From positions 2,622,900 through 2,686,899 of the forward strand of contig KE356560.1 of NCBI GenBank assembly GCA_000415965.1: a DNA stretch of 64,000 bases, read 5' to 3'. Of the stretch, positions 37,599 to 47,421 are shown in pieces. The stretch's first letter is position 1; the number at the start of each line of letters is the position of its first letter. The position numbers and the translations under genes are program-made. The stretch is from Haloquadratum walsbyi J07HQW1 (GTDB lineage: Archaea; Halobacteriota; Halobacteria; Halobacteriales; Haloferacaceae). The notes under the pieces were generated by a model. That model had not been told where the DNA came from, did not search any database, and saw only the letters and a program-made list of their open reading frames with translations.

Positions 37599-38699
37599 AT
37601 GTTGGACGCCTATTTAGCCCTTGAGGATGGTCGTATTATTGAAGCGCGCGGTCGTGCTCCTGGGCGCACTCGCGGTGAGTTGGTATTTACGACCGCTTAT
37701 ACAGGCTATGAGGAGAGTCTCACAGACCCCTCATATGAGGAACAGGTACTCACATTTTCATATCCGCTTATTGGGAACTATGGCGTCCGAAATGAGCGAT
37801 TTGAATCTGAGCGCATTCATCCACGAGCCGCAATTGCACGCGAATTTACCGATGAAATAGTCGAGTGGTTCGACCACGAGGATGTTCCCGCGATTGACCA
37901 CATCGATACGCGCGAGCTTGTTACGTCGATTCGTGAGGAGGGTGCAATGAACTGTGGGATTGTCGTTGGGTCTGATGTCACACCAGAGGATGCACACGCT
38001 GAGCTTGATCAGTGCATCAGCATGAGTGACCACATTGATATCGGCAAGCGTGTCACAACCGTCGAGCACACGACACACGGCGATACAAATGCTGAGGTTG
38101 ATGTTGCACTCATTGATTGTGGTGCAAAAATGTCGATTGTCGATTCACTCGTCGAAAGAGGGGTCGCTGTCCATGTGCTTCCATATGATACGACGCCAGA
38201 GATGCTCACAGAGGTCGACCCTGATCTATTGTTTATCTCGAATGGACCAGGTGACCCAGCGAATTTTGAGGCTGCACAAACGCTTGTCGAAGAATACACT
38301 GGTGAAATCCCAATTGCTGGAATCTGTCTTGGTCAACAGGTTGTTGCACGGGCACTTGGTGGAACAACTGAGAAAATGGACTTTGGACATCGTGGAGTCA
38401 ATCAACCAGTGCGAGATCTTGATAGTGGCAAGGTCGTCATGACAACGCAAAATCACGGTTATACTGTTGGTGACCCTGGTGAGACACTCAATGTATGTCA
38501 AATAAATGTTAACGATGGGACTGCTGAGGGGCTAACAAACCGCAATCTCGATGTGATTACACGACAGTACCACCCAGAGGCACATCCTGGACCACACGAT
38601 TCATTCGGCTTTTTTGATGAAGTACTCGAAATGACCGGAGAAGACATCGACGATAAAATGGATAACAGCTCAGATCACGCTGTCATTGCCGATAACTAA
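37599..38699 (+). CDS. carA: Carbamoyl-phosphate synthase small (glutaminase) subunit
   Basis: From ATG 37599 (MLDAYLALEDGRIIEARGRA) the protein has 366 residues. The N-terminal CPS small domain carries FTTAYTGYEESLTDPSYEEQ. The class I glutamine amidotransferase domain carries AGICLGQQVVARALGG with nucleophile Cys near 242, DFGHRGVNQPV, and the His/Glu pair in QYHPEAHPGPHD. It supplies ammonia for carbamoyl phosphate (arginine and pyrimidines). carB is not in the window, which is unusual for an operon partner. An earlier ATG at 37581 is less likely. Confidence 0.92.
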   Translation: MLDAYLALEDGRIIEARGRAPGRTRGELVFTTAYTGYEESLTDPSYEEQVLTFSYPLIGNYGVRNERFESERIHPRAAIAREFTDEIVEWFDHEDVPAIDHIDTRELVTSIREEGAMNCGIVVGSDVTPEDAHAELDQCISMSDHIDIGKRVTTVEHTTHGDTNAEVDVALIDCGAKMSIVDSLVERGVAVHVLPYDTTPEMLTEVDPDLLFISNGPGDPANFEAAQTLVEEYTGEIPIAGICLGQQVVARALGGTTEKMDFGHRGVNQPVRDLDSGKVVMTTQNHGYTVGDPGETLNVCQINVNDGTAEGLTNRNLDVITRQYHPEAHPGPHDSFGFFDEVLEMTGEDIDDKMDNSSDHAVIADN

Positions 38700-39032
38700 T
38701 TGACGTGTCTCTCGGCGGAGACAATCGAGTATGTGATACATTCATCACTTGGTCACTACATTGAGGGTCTGAGTTGAGGACGTACGGATATTGTCTCTCG
38801 TTTCAAGATATTCTGAGGCTGTCTCTGAGCATATGACAGCGATGATATACTTATGCTCACAGCTCAGATCAACCGCGAGTGATAGGTATCTGTGCGTCGA
38901 GTTCATAACAAGCAGACATAATCAGGCGATTCCAAGTTAACTCTGATAGTTTCTCTTACCTGCAGTAATCAACAAGACCAGATACGGGTATGTAAGCGAT
39001 TGTGAGTGACGAGTCAGTAGCTGGAGATAAAT
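38700..39032. other. Spacer between carA and the acetyltransferase gene
   Basis: 333 bp without a gene. Immediately after the carA stop, TTGACGTGTCTCTCGGCGGA ends in GAGACA and forms a GTCTC-TCGGCG-GAGAC hairpin. This could be a terminator-like structure or a worn IS200/IS605 right end, because it begins TTGA like the others. Confidence 0.4.
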
Positions 39033-40124
39033 TCAATCGTTGACATCAGTAGAGAGTTGACGACTCATCGAGAAGATTGGTTCTGACCACATTCCAGCAC
39101 CGGTTATTGCTGCATCAGAGAGCCAACGAACATCTTCAGGAACAAGAGCGCGCGTGTGCTCAATCGCCGAATCAAGTAATGTTGCATCACGACAAATCGC
39201 CGTTAACAGCGACTGTACAGCCGCCTCATCACCAGGTTCCCACGCAGCGATAGCGTACTCAGCACCAGGTGCTTTCGCCTCTCCCATCGGTTCATACGTC
39301 CGGTTTCGGATTGTGAATCCACGAACAGTTCCGGGTGATGAGTTCGATCTGACAGTAATTAATCGACCAGTCATGGCTGCACGCTGAATGTGGTCTCGAC
39401 GGAGAGTAGACAGTGCCCAGGATTCATGCTCGTCAATGATAATTCCATCAAGAGTCTGTTTTACCTCTGTGGTTTGCCAGAAAGACCAGACATCCTCGAC
39501 AGAAGTATCCTCCGTCGTCCGTACGGAAAGTGGCATATTGTCGTTTGCTGCCGAAACTGTCTGTATTGACGTCTCATATGGCTCTGGCTGAACCCACCGG
39601 AATGCAATTCCAGGGTCGAAGCCCGTCTGTCGGAGTAATCCAAGACTAGCTGAGTTCCACGAAAACACGATTCCTCGAACTATCGTTGCATGCATCGCGC
39701 GTGCAACAGCACAAAGCGTTTGAATGAGGATTGTTGCAAGTCCTCGACCACGATATGTGGGCGCGATGCGCAATCCCTGTATCCATGCTTCCGTTTCTGA
39801 TAGTGTGCACACCTGTGCGACACCGACAATGTCTGTGTTGTTTTGATTCTTCGAGTGAGCGTCATCCGGTTGTGACTGTGAGTCAACAGTAATAATAACC
39901 GTCTGTGCAGTCTCGCCGTCATCCGCCGCGACCCACTCAGGGAACACAGATCCAACATAATCATCCTCGGAACGATCCGGCCAGGTGTTCTGTGTTATCC
40001 GTCTCACAGCGGTGGCGTCGGTCGGGTCCGCAGTTCGAACAGTGACAGCGGCTCCAGTGTCGTCTGTGGTATGCACTGGAAGCGGAAGGGGAAGGGCAGG
40101 CGGGGATGAATTGTTTCCGTCCAC
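39033..40124 (-). CDS. GNAT-family N-acetyltransferase, two-domain
   Basis: A 363-residue protein. The first GNAT domain (residues about 25-190) has the acetyl-CoA motif LRIAPTYRGRGLATILIQTL and the following SASLGLLRQTGFDPGI helix. The second half is a degenerate GNAT-like repeat without a clear acetyl-CoA motif (GFTIRNRTYEPMGEAKAPGA). The N-terminus contains a PALPLPLPV run encoded by a simple-sequence stretch. The gene starts only 9 bp after the gatD stop, on the same strand, so the two are probably co-transcribed. Substrate unknown. Confidence 0.82.
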   Translation of the reverse strand: MDGNNSSPPALPLPLPVHTTDDTGAAVTVRTADPTDATAVRRITQNTWPDRSEDDYVGSVFPEWVAADDGETAQTVIITVDSQSQPDDAHSKNQNNTDIVGVAQVCTLSETEAWIQGLRIAPTYRGRGLATILIQTLCAVARAMHATIVRGIVFSWNSASLGLLRQTGFDPGIAFRWVQPEPYETSIQTVSAANDNMPLSVRTTEDTSVEDVWSFWQTTEVKQTLDGIIIDEHESWALSTLRRDHIQRAAMTGRLITVRSNSSPGTVRGFTIRNRTYEPMGEAKAPGAEYAIAAWEPGDEAAVQSLLTAICRDATLLDSAIEHTRALVPEDVRWLSDAAITGAGMWSEPIFSMSRQLSTDVND

Positions 40125-40133
40125 GTTGTCAAT

Positions 40134-41435
40134 TCATTCCCATGGGGCTGATCGGGCTTGTAATTCGCCAGCGAGCGATTCTGTCATTGCCTCTGCAGGG
40201 TCCGGATGGTTCGCAAGTGCCCACATCAACTTTACCTTCGCTGTGCCAGGAAGCGTATCACCGGCTTCAACAACGCCTGCATCGAGTAAGTCTCGACCAG
40301 TATCGTATACACGGTCGCAGACACGCCCTTCAAGACACTGACTTGTCATTGCAACAATAACTCCGTCGGTGACGAGTTCCGCTAAGGTCGGAATAAATTC
40401 AGTGTGAACGTGACCTAACCCCGTGCCCGCAATAATCAGTCCATCGGGAGTGGAGTCAGTAAGGAATGCTGTCTGTCGATCAATGTCCATTCCTGGAGTA
40501 AACGTCAACAACAGTACGTCTTCGTTCAACTCAGGGGCGAGACTCAGCTCAGTCGATTCCCGTGCTGCATGATCACGGTTGAATGAGACAGTTTCAGTAT
40601 CATAATCAACTGTCCCGACCGGAGTGGCACCAATAGTCTCGAACGCATCACGACGGGAGGTATGGTTTTTTCGAACGCGTGTCCCCCGATGAAGCGCACA
40701 GGTGTCATCGGCGGTTGATGCATGCATGCAAACAAACACTCCCGAGGTGTCTGCTGTTGCAGCCTCAACAGCACAGACAGCATTCATAACATTATCTGAG
40801 GATGGACGATCTGCGGATCGTTGACTTCCAGTAAAGACGACTGGGACGGGCGTGTCGAGCATATATGATAACGCTGAAGCAGAATACTGCATCGTATCAG
40901 TCCCATGCATCACAACAACGCCATCGACACCAGCACGGATTTCGTCGGCGACTGCAGCAGCAAGGTCCTGCCAGACGGCAGGTGTCATATTCTCAGAGAG
41001 AATATTTCTGACCACACGTCCACGATAGTTCGCTCGACCGGCAAGATCTGGGACCGCACGGAGCACATCTTCAGCATCGAACTGTGCAGTGACAGCACCC
41101 GTTCGATAATCAACCGTTGATGCAATTGTCCCACCCGTTGAAATCAACGATACCGTCGGTAGGGACTCATCAAAGGCAACCGCTGATGAAGCCGGTTCAG
41201 ATCCGGTCTCAGCTTCAGCCCCCGCGCCAGATCCAATATCGCTCTGTGTCCCACCAATATCGTATGCATTGGACGTCACAAGATCAATCGACGCGTCTGC
41301 TCGATCAATACCAACATTATATCCACCATCGAGTTTGATCACAAGATGATCTGATGTTGAGGAGGGCATCAAGATTCCCTCGTTTGTAACATCCGCCCGT
41401 TCAACGCGAACTCGGTCCCCTGGATGTGGGCTCAT
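40134..41435 (-). CDS. gatD: Glutamyl-tRNA(Gln) amidotransferase subunit D
   Basis: A 433-residue protein. An N-terminal beta domain (PGDRVRVERADVTNEGILMP) precedes an L-asparaginase-like domain with STGGTIAS at 99-106 (first catalytic Thr), VVMHGTDTMQYSASAL (second Thr and Asp) and the Lys of RVRKNHTSRRDAF. GatD frees ammonia from Gln/Asn; GatE uses it to convert Glu-tRNA(Gln) to Gln-tRNA(Gln). GatE is not in the window, which is common in archaea. A Gly/Ala/Glu-rich linker at about 67-85 is low complexity. Confidence 0.92.
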   Translation of the reverse strand: MSPHPGDRVRVERADVTNEGILMPSSTSDHLVIKLDGGYNVGIDRADASIDLVTSNAYDIGGTQSDIGSGAGAEAETGSEPASSAVAFDESLPTVSLISTGGTIASTVDYRTGAVTAQFDAEDVLRAVPDLAGRANYRGRVVRNILSENMTPAVWQDLAAAVADEIRAGVDGVVVMHGTDTMQYSASALSYMLDTPVPVVFTGSQRSADRPSSDNVMNAVCAVEAATADTSGVFVCMHASTADDTCALHRGTRVRKNHTSRRDAFETIGATPVGTVDYDTETVSFNRDHAARESTELSLAPELNEDVLLLTFTPGMDIDRQTAFLTDSTPDGLIIAGTGLGHVHTEFIPTLAELVTDGVIVAMTSQCLEGRVCDRVYDTGRDLLDAGVVEAGDTLPGTAKVKLMWALANHPDPAEAMTESLAGELQARSAPWE

Positions 41436-41799
41436 ATATACTTGCTATCGCAGCCACATGCTTGAAGAGTGTGACTATATCTGCAAACTGACGACTGCAC
41501 AGTCGATGTCGTGAGCTTTAGTTTGGGATTTCTTCTCGGATTGACAACCATCCAGCGGGATGTTCGATGCTGTTGACCGATATGTGTAGCAGCATTGGGT
41601 TATAGATGATTGCTGATAGGAGAAATCAACCAATTCAATTTAATATATGATGGGTATGGATCCAATCTCAATTGGAGGTCAAGCACATGTGAGTTGCGTG
41701 CCCACATAGAGACTCATTGCAATCAATCAAAAGTATCTTCAGAAACAGCAGCGGTGAAATTATCCGGCGTAGGTTCTGAGTACATATGCAAGTAGCTAA
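41436..41799. other. Spacer upstream of gatD, no gene seen
   Basis: 364 bp between divergently oriented genes. AT-rich, with no coding pattern and no copy of the repeat families; presumably holds the gatD promoter. Confidence 0.45.
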
Positions 41800-42000
41800 A
41801 TGTCACTACGAGATGACTATCAGCGCGTTACGCCACCGGATAGCTTTATCATCTTGACCGTTGTCCGCCATGCCGATACTCCTGAGTATCGAAGGTATGA
41901 GATTTCAACTGATGAACTTCCTGAGTTTATTCGTGAGATGGAGACCCCACAGCATGCTGAACAGATAGTTTCGATTGAGCGGGGAGAGACAAGCTATTGA
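41800..42000 (+). CDS. Small conserved haloarchaeal protein (66 aa)
   Basis: MSLRDDYQRVTPPDSFIILT then VVRHADTPEYRRYEISTDEL and PEFIREMETPQHAEQIVSIE. It is charged and shows alternating strand/helix character. The composition is typical of genuine haloarchaeal small proteins, but I do not recognise a family with a known function. No zinc motif or membrane segment. It stands alone. Confidence 0.65.
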   Translation: MSLRDDYQRVTPPDSFIILTVVRHADTPEYRRYEISTDELPEFIREMETPQHAEQIVSIERGETSY

Positions 42001-42167
42001 GTAATTCTGAGGACAAGCCCTCCGACATGCAACTTAAGAGTGTAGACAGGTCTGTCCACACGGACTCAGGCTGTTACTCTCGGTATCGATTGTGAACTGT
42101 AGCTAAAGAGGCGGCGAGAGGTAAGAAGACAAAAAGGTGTAAATATTGTATACTGACTAACATACAC

Positions 42168-42701
42168 ATGCAACGCTCAGATGAACGAGAGACAGAAACG
42201 ACAGCTAATTCCGATGAATCGTTGACAGGGAGTGATCAGGAATTCGATTTTGATGTTGGATCAGATCTTGGGAGTGATGTCGAGACCAATCTTGGAGCAG
42301 ACGTTACCAGTGAGACAACTGGGGATGGTCGACGCTTGCCGACGATTCGGTCGCTTCTTTTTGTGATTGTAGTCTCGGCTGTTGGATTTGTTGGTGGTGG
42401 ATCGGTTCCAATCATCGGGACAATTGGGCAGTTTGTCGGACTATTTCTGACGAGTTTCCTGATTGGCGCTATTGGATCAAAGGGTCGGTATGCCGAGAGT
42501 GCGATTGGAGGTGGATTAGTGACAGGGACGCTGTTATTGCTTGGAACTCTCACAAGTGTATTCACTCCGTTTGCAGTGGAGTTTTTAGCTGATTATGGGA
42601 TCGCAATCGCTGGTGCCGGTGTTGGGCTTGGGAGCATCATCGGCGTCGTTGGTCACTACTTTGGACGTGATCTACGCAGTGGTCTCACAAAAGACATCTG
42701 A
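42168..42701 (+). CDS. Predicted membrane protein of unknown function (177 aa)
   Basis: The first 55 residues are acidic and low-complexity (FDFDVGSDLGSDVETNLGAD). The rest contains about four hydrophobic segments (LLFVIVVSAVGFVGGGSVPI; FVGLFLTSFLIGAIG; LVTGTLLLLGTLTSVF; IAIAGAGVGLGSIIGVVGHY), a pattern seen in DUF456/DUF5518-like haloarchaeal membrane proteins. I cannot assign a role. It is convergent with the winged-helix regulator, 78 bp apart. Confidence 0.7.
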   Translation: MQRSDERETETTANSDESLTGSDQEFDFDVGSDLGSDVETNLGADVTSETTGDGRRLPTIRSLLFVIVVSAVGFVGGGSVPIIGTIGQFVGLFLTSFLIGAIGSKGRYAESAIGGGLVTGTLLLLGTLTSVFTPFAVEFLADYGIAIAGAGVGLGSIIGVVGHYFGRDLRSGLTKDI

Positions 42702-42779
42702 GGGCGATACACTCCACCCATATTTCTCATACCAAGCATATGGGATACGTCTCTCAATAAGTCTCCTTGTTCATCGAGG

Positions 42780-43583
42780 TTATTTACTGATTCGCCATTG
42801 CCGGTCGGGACCGCGTGTAACGAACCCGTGGTGTGCAAGATGTTCGAGTGCTGTTTCAACCCGACCAGCATCTGCGTTTATTTGGCTTGCGATCGTTGAT
42901 GTTGATCTCGCTTCGGTTGTGATTGCGGCAAGCACATCAGCATAAAATCGACTATCTGCCTCGGCATCAAGTTGCTCATCAAGCGTATCAAGAATATCTG
43001 TAAGACGGCCGTGAACCCACCGTTGTGCTAATGAGAGCTCACTCTCAAGATCGGTTAGTCGACGGTACTGTTGTGCGAGTGTGGCAATGTCCTTCGATTG
43101 TGATATTCGAGACGCTCTCTCAGCGGATCCAGGTGTCTGAGGCTCACTTTCCTCATGCGCCTGAGTGCGTTTGTGATCCTGTGTCGAAGAGCGTCGCGAC
43201 TCCGAGTTCGAGTTATGCGTGTCCTTGCTGTCACCCTCAGTTATCCCATCTAATACATCGATCGTCAGATATTGACATCGACCACGCATATCGAGACTTC
43301 GACTCGCGGGATAGGCGCTTTTTGCACCAAAGCCATGTGGTGAAACAGATACCTCAAGTCGAAGATTTCGCGCGATATGGAAATACTTTCGCCGTCGCTC
43401 ATCAGTTCGACTTTCGACGAGACCGGCGTCTTCGAGCCGCTGAAGATGATCAATAACCGCTTTCGGGCTCACACCAAGGTACTCACTGATCTCCGTGACA
43501 TAACATGGCTTATGTGAGAGAAGTCGGAGAATGCGACGCCGGTTCTCATTTCCCAAGAGATCGAGGAGCACCGCAGAGTCCAT
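42780..43583 (-). CDS. ArsR-type winged-helix transcriptional regulator with extended C-terminus
   Basis: A 267-residue protein. Residues 1-75 form an ArsR-like HTH (LLDLLGNENRRRILRLLSHK; YVTEISEYLGVSPKAVIDHL; RLEDAGLVESRTDERRRKYF). A second winged-helix-like region lies at the C-terminus (AITTEARSTSTIASQINADA; ALEHLAHHGFVTRGPDRQWR), separated by a Ser/Glu/Gln-rich linker (about 125-165). Two HTH units around a linker are typical of a haloarchaeal family next to DUF1405 genes. The DUF1405 gene begins upstream on the same strand about 50 bp away, suggesting co-transcription. Ligand and targets unknown. Confidence 0.85.
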   Translation of the reverse strand: MDSAVLLDLLGNENRRRILRLLSHKPCYVTEISEYLGVSPKAVIDHLQRLEDAGLVESRTDERRRKYFHIARNLRLEVSVSPHGFGAKSAYPASRSLDMRGRCQYLTIDVLDGITEGDSKDTHNSNSESRRSSTQDHKRTQAHEESEPQTPGSAERASRISQSKDIATLAQQYRRLTDLESELSLAQRWVHGRLTDILDTLDEQLDAEADSRFYADVLAAITTEARSTSTIASQINADAGRVETALEHLAHHGFVTRGPDRQWRISK

Positions 43584-43634
43584 AACGACAGGTAAACTCC
43601 AGACGTATAAGAGGGTGGCGTCAACGAATCCCGG

Positions 43635-44393
43635 TTAATCGACAGACTGCACGGTGGTATAATGATCGAATGCGTCAGCTGCGAGCAACACAACACCAAC
43701 GGAGAGTAAAACAGTAATCGCCGTCAAGACCATGCCAGCCTCATATCGAAGCGGTGGATAAAGTCCAAGTCCGTAATCAAACAGATCATTGACCAACAAG
43801 AGTGCAAACGCAATCAGAAGCGCTGTGCGTGATGTTTCGCCGTAATATGGGATCGCCATTGCCTGGAGGAGAAAAAACAGATGGGTGAATAAAATTCCCC
43901 AGTACTCCCATAACAGTGCTGAGGTAAATCCAAAATAAAGATCTGGACGAAGATTGAGTGCAATTCCGGTCCATAGCCCGTATTTGATGAGCCAGACAAA
44001 TGCAAGTGTATGAAGAATTGAGACAAGCTGATTTGATGGCATGCCCGCGAGCGGTCGTGGTTGTGTGCGTTTCACATATGGGAGCATCGTCGCGACTGAA
44101 AGAGACGCTAAAGCAAGTGCTGTCGGCGAATCACCAAATAGTGGATACAAAAGAGCACTGACAGCCTGAAGTGAGGGTTCACTATGAACATAAAAATTGA
44201 CGCCAACAAGGAATGCAACGCCATCAGCAATGAGAAGCCACCCAAGGCTTGCGGGCCTCGTAAGATAATATTGCACCCAGCGTGTTGGAAATGGCTGAGG
44301 AAGTCGTCCATGCCACCCACGAGACTGGGTAATTTCATCGTCCTCGGAGGAGTTCATCACATCGGGGGATGGCAAGCATCGGAAAGAAACCAT
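43635..44393 (-). CDS. DUF1405-family membrane protein
   Basis: A 252-residue protein with about six hydrophobic helices. Features such as WVQYYLTRPASLGWLLIADG, YVHSEPSLQAVSALLYPLFG, DSPTALALASLSVATMLPYV and FVWLIKYGLWTGIALNLRPD are hallmarks of DUF1405, a membrane family of unknown function found in Firmicutes and haloarchaea. A start at ATG 44357 (MNSSEDDEIT) is equally plausible. It is upstream of the winged-helix regulator and divergent from gpmI. Confidence 0.83.
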   Translation of the reverse strand: MVSFRCLPSPDVMNSSEDDEITQSRGWHGRLPQPFPTRWVQYYLTRPASLGWLLIADGVAFLVGVNFYVHSEPSLQAVSALLYPLFGDSPTALALASLSVATMLPYVKRTQPRPLAGMPSNQLVSILHTLAFVWLIKYGLWTGIALNLRPDLYFGFTSALLWEYWGILFTHLFFLLQAMAIPYYGETSRTALLIAFALLLVNDLFDYGLGLYPPLRYEAGMVLTAITVLLSVGVVLLAADAFDHYTTVQSVD

Positions 44394-44581
44394 CGTGTCA
44401 CTCTAAGAGAGTCGCATACTCTTTTGAACCAGAAGTCATCAACTAACGTTTCACGCGTCGCAGCTCCAATCTTGTGAGAAACAGCGATTATCACAGGAGT
44501 GACACTGATATGTGAATTTCACAGTATGTCAGATATCGATGAAACGAAGCCTATTCACACAATGGGGGTCACGACACAGAC

Positions 44582-46096
44582 ATGCAAATCGCGTTGGTCA
44601 TTCTCGACGGCTGGGGGCTTGGAGATCACGATAGACGCAATGCGGTACAGGCGGCGTCAACACCAATATTTGAGCATCTCAGTCAGAACGGCGCAAAGGG
44701 AACACTTGATGTCTCCGGTCGACGAGTTGGGCTTCCAGCGGGTCAAATGGGGAATAGCGAGGTTGGACATCTAAATATTGGTGCCGGACGGGTAGTGAAG
44801 CAGGCATACACACGAATTGAGGATGCGATTGATGATGGAAGTTTCCAAACGAATGCAGCAATCAATGCGGTGTTCAACCACGCTGCAGCGACCGGTGGTC
44901 GGGTACATTTCATGGGGTTGCTCAGTGATGGTGGTGTCCACTCCGAACAGGGACATCTTCATGCGCTCATCGAATTCGCAGGCAATCGCGATATCGACGC
45001 GATTACACATGTGTTCACTGACGGTCGTGACACTGACCCAAAGAGCAGTGAGCAATATCTCACGACACTTGAGGAAGTCATCGATACGCATGGAACAGGG
45101 GATATTGCGACTGTTTCCGGTCGATATTACGCGATGGACCGAGATAAAAACTGGAAGCGAACGCGGATGTGTTATGATGCGATTGTGAATCGAACAGCGA
45201 CACACAATACACCCACAGCTGTTGAGGCTGTCACTGAGTCATATGACCGTGGAGATACCGATGAATTCGTTGAACCGACAGTAATCGATAACACCCCCGC
45301 ACTCGCCGATGGTGATGCTGTATTTGTATTCAATTTCCGACCGGATCGCGTAAGACAGCTCGTTCGTATGCTTGACGACATTCACCCAGTGTGGTCATTT
45401 GAGACAGACCCACCAGCGATTGAACTTGCAACAATGACAGAATACGATGGGACGTTTTCCCTCCCCGTTGCATTTCCGCCGAATGAGCACCATGATACGC
45501 TTGGTGAGACAATCGCAACCGCAGGGTTGACACAGTTACGGATTGCTGAATCTGAAAAGTATGCACACGTCACGTACTTTCTGAACGGTGGTCGTGAAGG
45601 AGCCTTCGAGAATGAGCATCGCGAGATTATTGAGAGTCCAGATGTCTCGACATACGATCAACAACCCTCAATGAGTGTCGATGAGGTCACCGATACCGCA
45701 ATTGAGCAAATCAATACTAATGATCCCGATGTACTCATAGTTAATTACGCAAATCCAGATATGGTTGGACATACAGGTGATTTCACTGCTACTATCGAAG
45801 CAGTCGAAGCCGTCGACACGCAATTAGGTCGGCTTCTCGAGACAATTTATGCTGTCGATGGTCATGTAATCGTCACTGCCGATCACGGGAATGCCGATGA
45901 CATGGGAACCAAAGCGAACCCACAGACTGCACATACAACGAATCCTGTCCCTGTCATATATACTGGACCAGATGGCAATGACGAAAGCGCCATAATCCGC
46001 GATGGAGGGTCGTTATGTGATATTGCCCCAACTATCCTTGAGATAATTTCAGTCGAACAGCCCGCGGCAATGACAGGGTCCTCACTGATTCGATAG
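44582..46096 (+). CDS. gpmI: 2,3-bisphosphoglycerate-independent phosphoglycerate mutase
   Basis: A 504-residue metalloenzyme of the alkaline-phosphatase superfamily. VILDGWGLGD (metal Asp) begins at residue 7 and the phosphoserine site is GQMGNSEVGHLNIGAGR with Ser59. VHFMGLLSDGGVHSEQGHLH, FTDGRDTDP, and the C-terminal VTADHGNADDMG are conserved metal and substrate motifs. It interconverts 3- and 2-phosphoglycerate in glycolysis and gluconeogenesis. It is the bacterial-length (about 500 aa) form rather than the shorter archaeal apgM form. Confidence 0.95.
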   Translation: MQIALVILDGWGLGDHDRRNAVQAASTPIFEHLSQNGAKGTLDVSGRRVGLPAGQMGNSEVGHLNIGAGRVVKQAYTRIEDAIDDGSFQTNAAINAVFNHAAATGGRVHFMGLLSDGGVHSEQGHLHALIEFAGNRDIDAITHVFTDGRDTDPKSSEQYLTTLEEVIDTHGTGDIATVSGRYYAMDRDKNWKRTRMCYDAIVNRTATHNTPTAVEAVTESYDRGDTDEFVEPTVIDNTPALADGDAVFVFNFRPDRVRQLVRMLDDIHPVWSFETDPPAIELATMTEYDGTFSLPVAFPPNEHHDTLGETIATAGLTQLRIAESEKYAHVTYFLNGGREGAFENEHREIIESPDVSTYDQQPSMSVDEVTDTAIEQINTNDPDVLIVNYANPDMVGHTGDFTATIEAVEAVDTQLGRLLETIYAVDGHVIVTADHGNADDMGTKANPQTAHTTNPVPVIYTGPDGNDESAIIRDGGSLCDIAPTILEIISVEQPAAMTGSSLIR

Positions 46097-46113
46097 TCAT
46101 CACATAAGGGTGA

Positions 46114-46782
46114 TCAACAGTCGGTTATTTGTTTGTGTTCACAAATCCACCCCCAGATTGGAGGACCAATGATGATTACTGCAACAATGCACCCGACAAT
46201 AATCAATTGGGGCTGAATCAAAGCGCTCAGCGACAGAGTCGTGAGTGTTTCTGCAGACGCACCAGCAAGAACACCAATGAGTGCCCACGGAAGCTCGCCA
46301 ATGGCTGTTCCAATCATGAATGGAACGAAAGAGACACCAGCAATGCCAGCCCCAGCTGAGACGACGTCAGAGGGGGCTGGAATGAGTCGTGTTGCAACAA
46401 CACTTCGGGTATCACCGGCTCGTTCGACGAATTCTGCCCCAATCTTGGATTGACTGATTGTTTTCTCATATTGACGACCGAGAAGATATGGTGGAATGCT
46501 GGTACATGTGATCAATCCGAGTGCGAGTGGTAATCCAGTCAGTCCAACACCATATCCAATAACAATCGCGAGAAGTGTCGTTGGCCAGGCAAGTAACGGA
46601 CGGACAATCGCGAGTCCAGTCGTCACAAGAATGACATGAATTGGGTCAGTAACGATCCACGTAAGATGATCAAAGACGACCGTTGGTGATATTGCCACCG
46701 CCGCAACAGCGATAATCACAACGAGGAGACCAACCACAAACTGGTACCGTCGCGTGCGTGTATGCAGAATCCACCCCCTCAT
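46114..46782 (-). CDS. TVP38/TMEM64 (VTT/DedA-like) membrane protein
   Basis: From ATG 46782 (MRGWILHTRTRRYQFVVGLL) the protein has 222 residues. It contains several transmembrane helices and the VTT-type core (RPLLAWPTTLLAIVIGYGVG; GDTRSVVATRLIPAPSDVVS; GAGIAGVSFVPFMIGTAIGE). Such proteins may act in lipid or small-molecule transport. The frame continues to an ATG at 46926, but the extra N-terminus would overlap the divergent gene. It is convergent with gpmI. Confidence 0.85.
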   Translation of the reverse strand: MRGWILHTRTRRYQFVVGLLVVIIAVAAVAISPTVVFDHLTWIVTDPIHVILVTTGLAIVRPLLAWPTTLLAIVIGYGVGLTGLPLALGLITCTSIPPYLLGRQYEKTISQSKIGAEFVERAGDTRSVVATRLIPAPSDVVSAGAGIAGVSFVPFMIGTAIGELPWALIGVLAGASAETLTTLSLSALIQPQLIIVGCIVAVIIIGPPIWGWICEHKQITDC

Positions 46783-46850
46783 CACGTATCGAGGCTCTCT
46801 GCCACAGGGACATATACTTTTGTTACCCGCCTGCGGATATCCATAAAATT

Positions 46851-47291
46851 GTGTCTGAAGATGATACCACGGATGAATGCAACACACACTCAACCAGTGA
46901 TACCCATGGAGACACCTCGACAACAATCGATCCCGCGACGCGTGTTGAACTCGGTGTCAATCTACTCGGATGCATCGAAGATGAGAAACTCTCATTATCG
47001 GATGCAGTAGATCGCATTGAAACAGTGACTACAGACCCATTGTTGACCCGTGAAATCCTCGATACAGCAGTCATGCATGATGTAATTGAACGGGAGGACG
47101 GTCAGTTACGAATCCAACATGACGCAACGGCAATTCAATTCGATGCAGGGATACTCAAGCGTGATGGTAACTACGAATGTCGTCGCTGTGGTTCAGACCT
47201 CTCGACAGGGCACTTTCTACAGTTGCCAGCAGGTGAACTTGGACCGTTTGGACCGTCATGTGTCCGGATTGTGCTCGGTCAAGAATCATAA
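46851..47291 (+). CDS. Conserved haloarchaeal protein, DUF5830-like, with zinc ribbon
   Basis: I place the start at GTG 46851 (MSEDDTTDECNTHSTSDTHG) because the family begins shortly before RVELGVNLLGCIEDEKLSLS; the open frame reaches back to 46758, into the divergent gene. The protein has 146 residues: a helical N-terminal block (DAVDRIETVTTDPLLTREIL) and a C-terminal CRRCGSDLSTGHF...CVRIVLG with three cysteines resembling a zinc ribbon. I recall the family as DUF5830; its function is unknown. A TATA-like CATATACTTTTG precedes it at about 46811. Confidence 0.75.
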   Translation: MSEDDTTDECNTHSTSDTHGDTSTTIDPATRVELGVNLLGCIEDEKLSLSDAVDRIETVTTDPLLTREILDTAVMHDVIEREDGQLRIQHDATAIQFDAGILKRDGNYECRRCGSDLSTGHFLQLPAGELGPFGPSCVRIVLGQES

Positions 47292-47382
47292 CTCCTCACC
47301 GGCGTGCCGAGTCATAGGTTATGGCTTAGTGGTTATGATAAGCGTCCACACAGACAATACCCCGTCGTCCGGCGACTTACTT

Positions 47383-47397
47383 GCGAAGGTTTAAAAG
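47383..47397 (+). promoter_or_regulatory. BRE/TATA promoter of tRNA-Met
   Basis: GCGAAGGTTTAAAAG ends 24 bp before the tRNA. The CGAAGG plus TTTAAA arrangement repeats that upstream of tRNA-Pro. Confidence 0.65.
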
Positions 47398-47421
47398 CTC
47401 CATTAGACTAATCATAAGTGA

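Noticed and set aside
46783..46926. Longer start for the TVP38-type gene
   Set aside because: The extra residues are Cys/His/Trp-rich, overlap the divergent DUF5830-type gene and precede a normal membrane-protein start.
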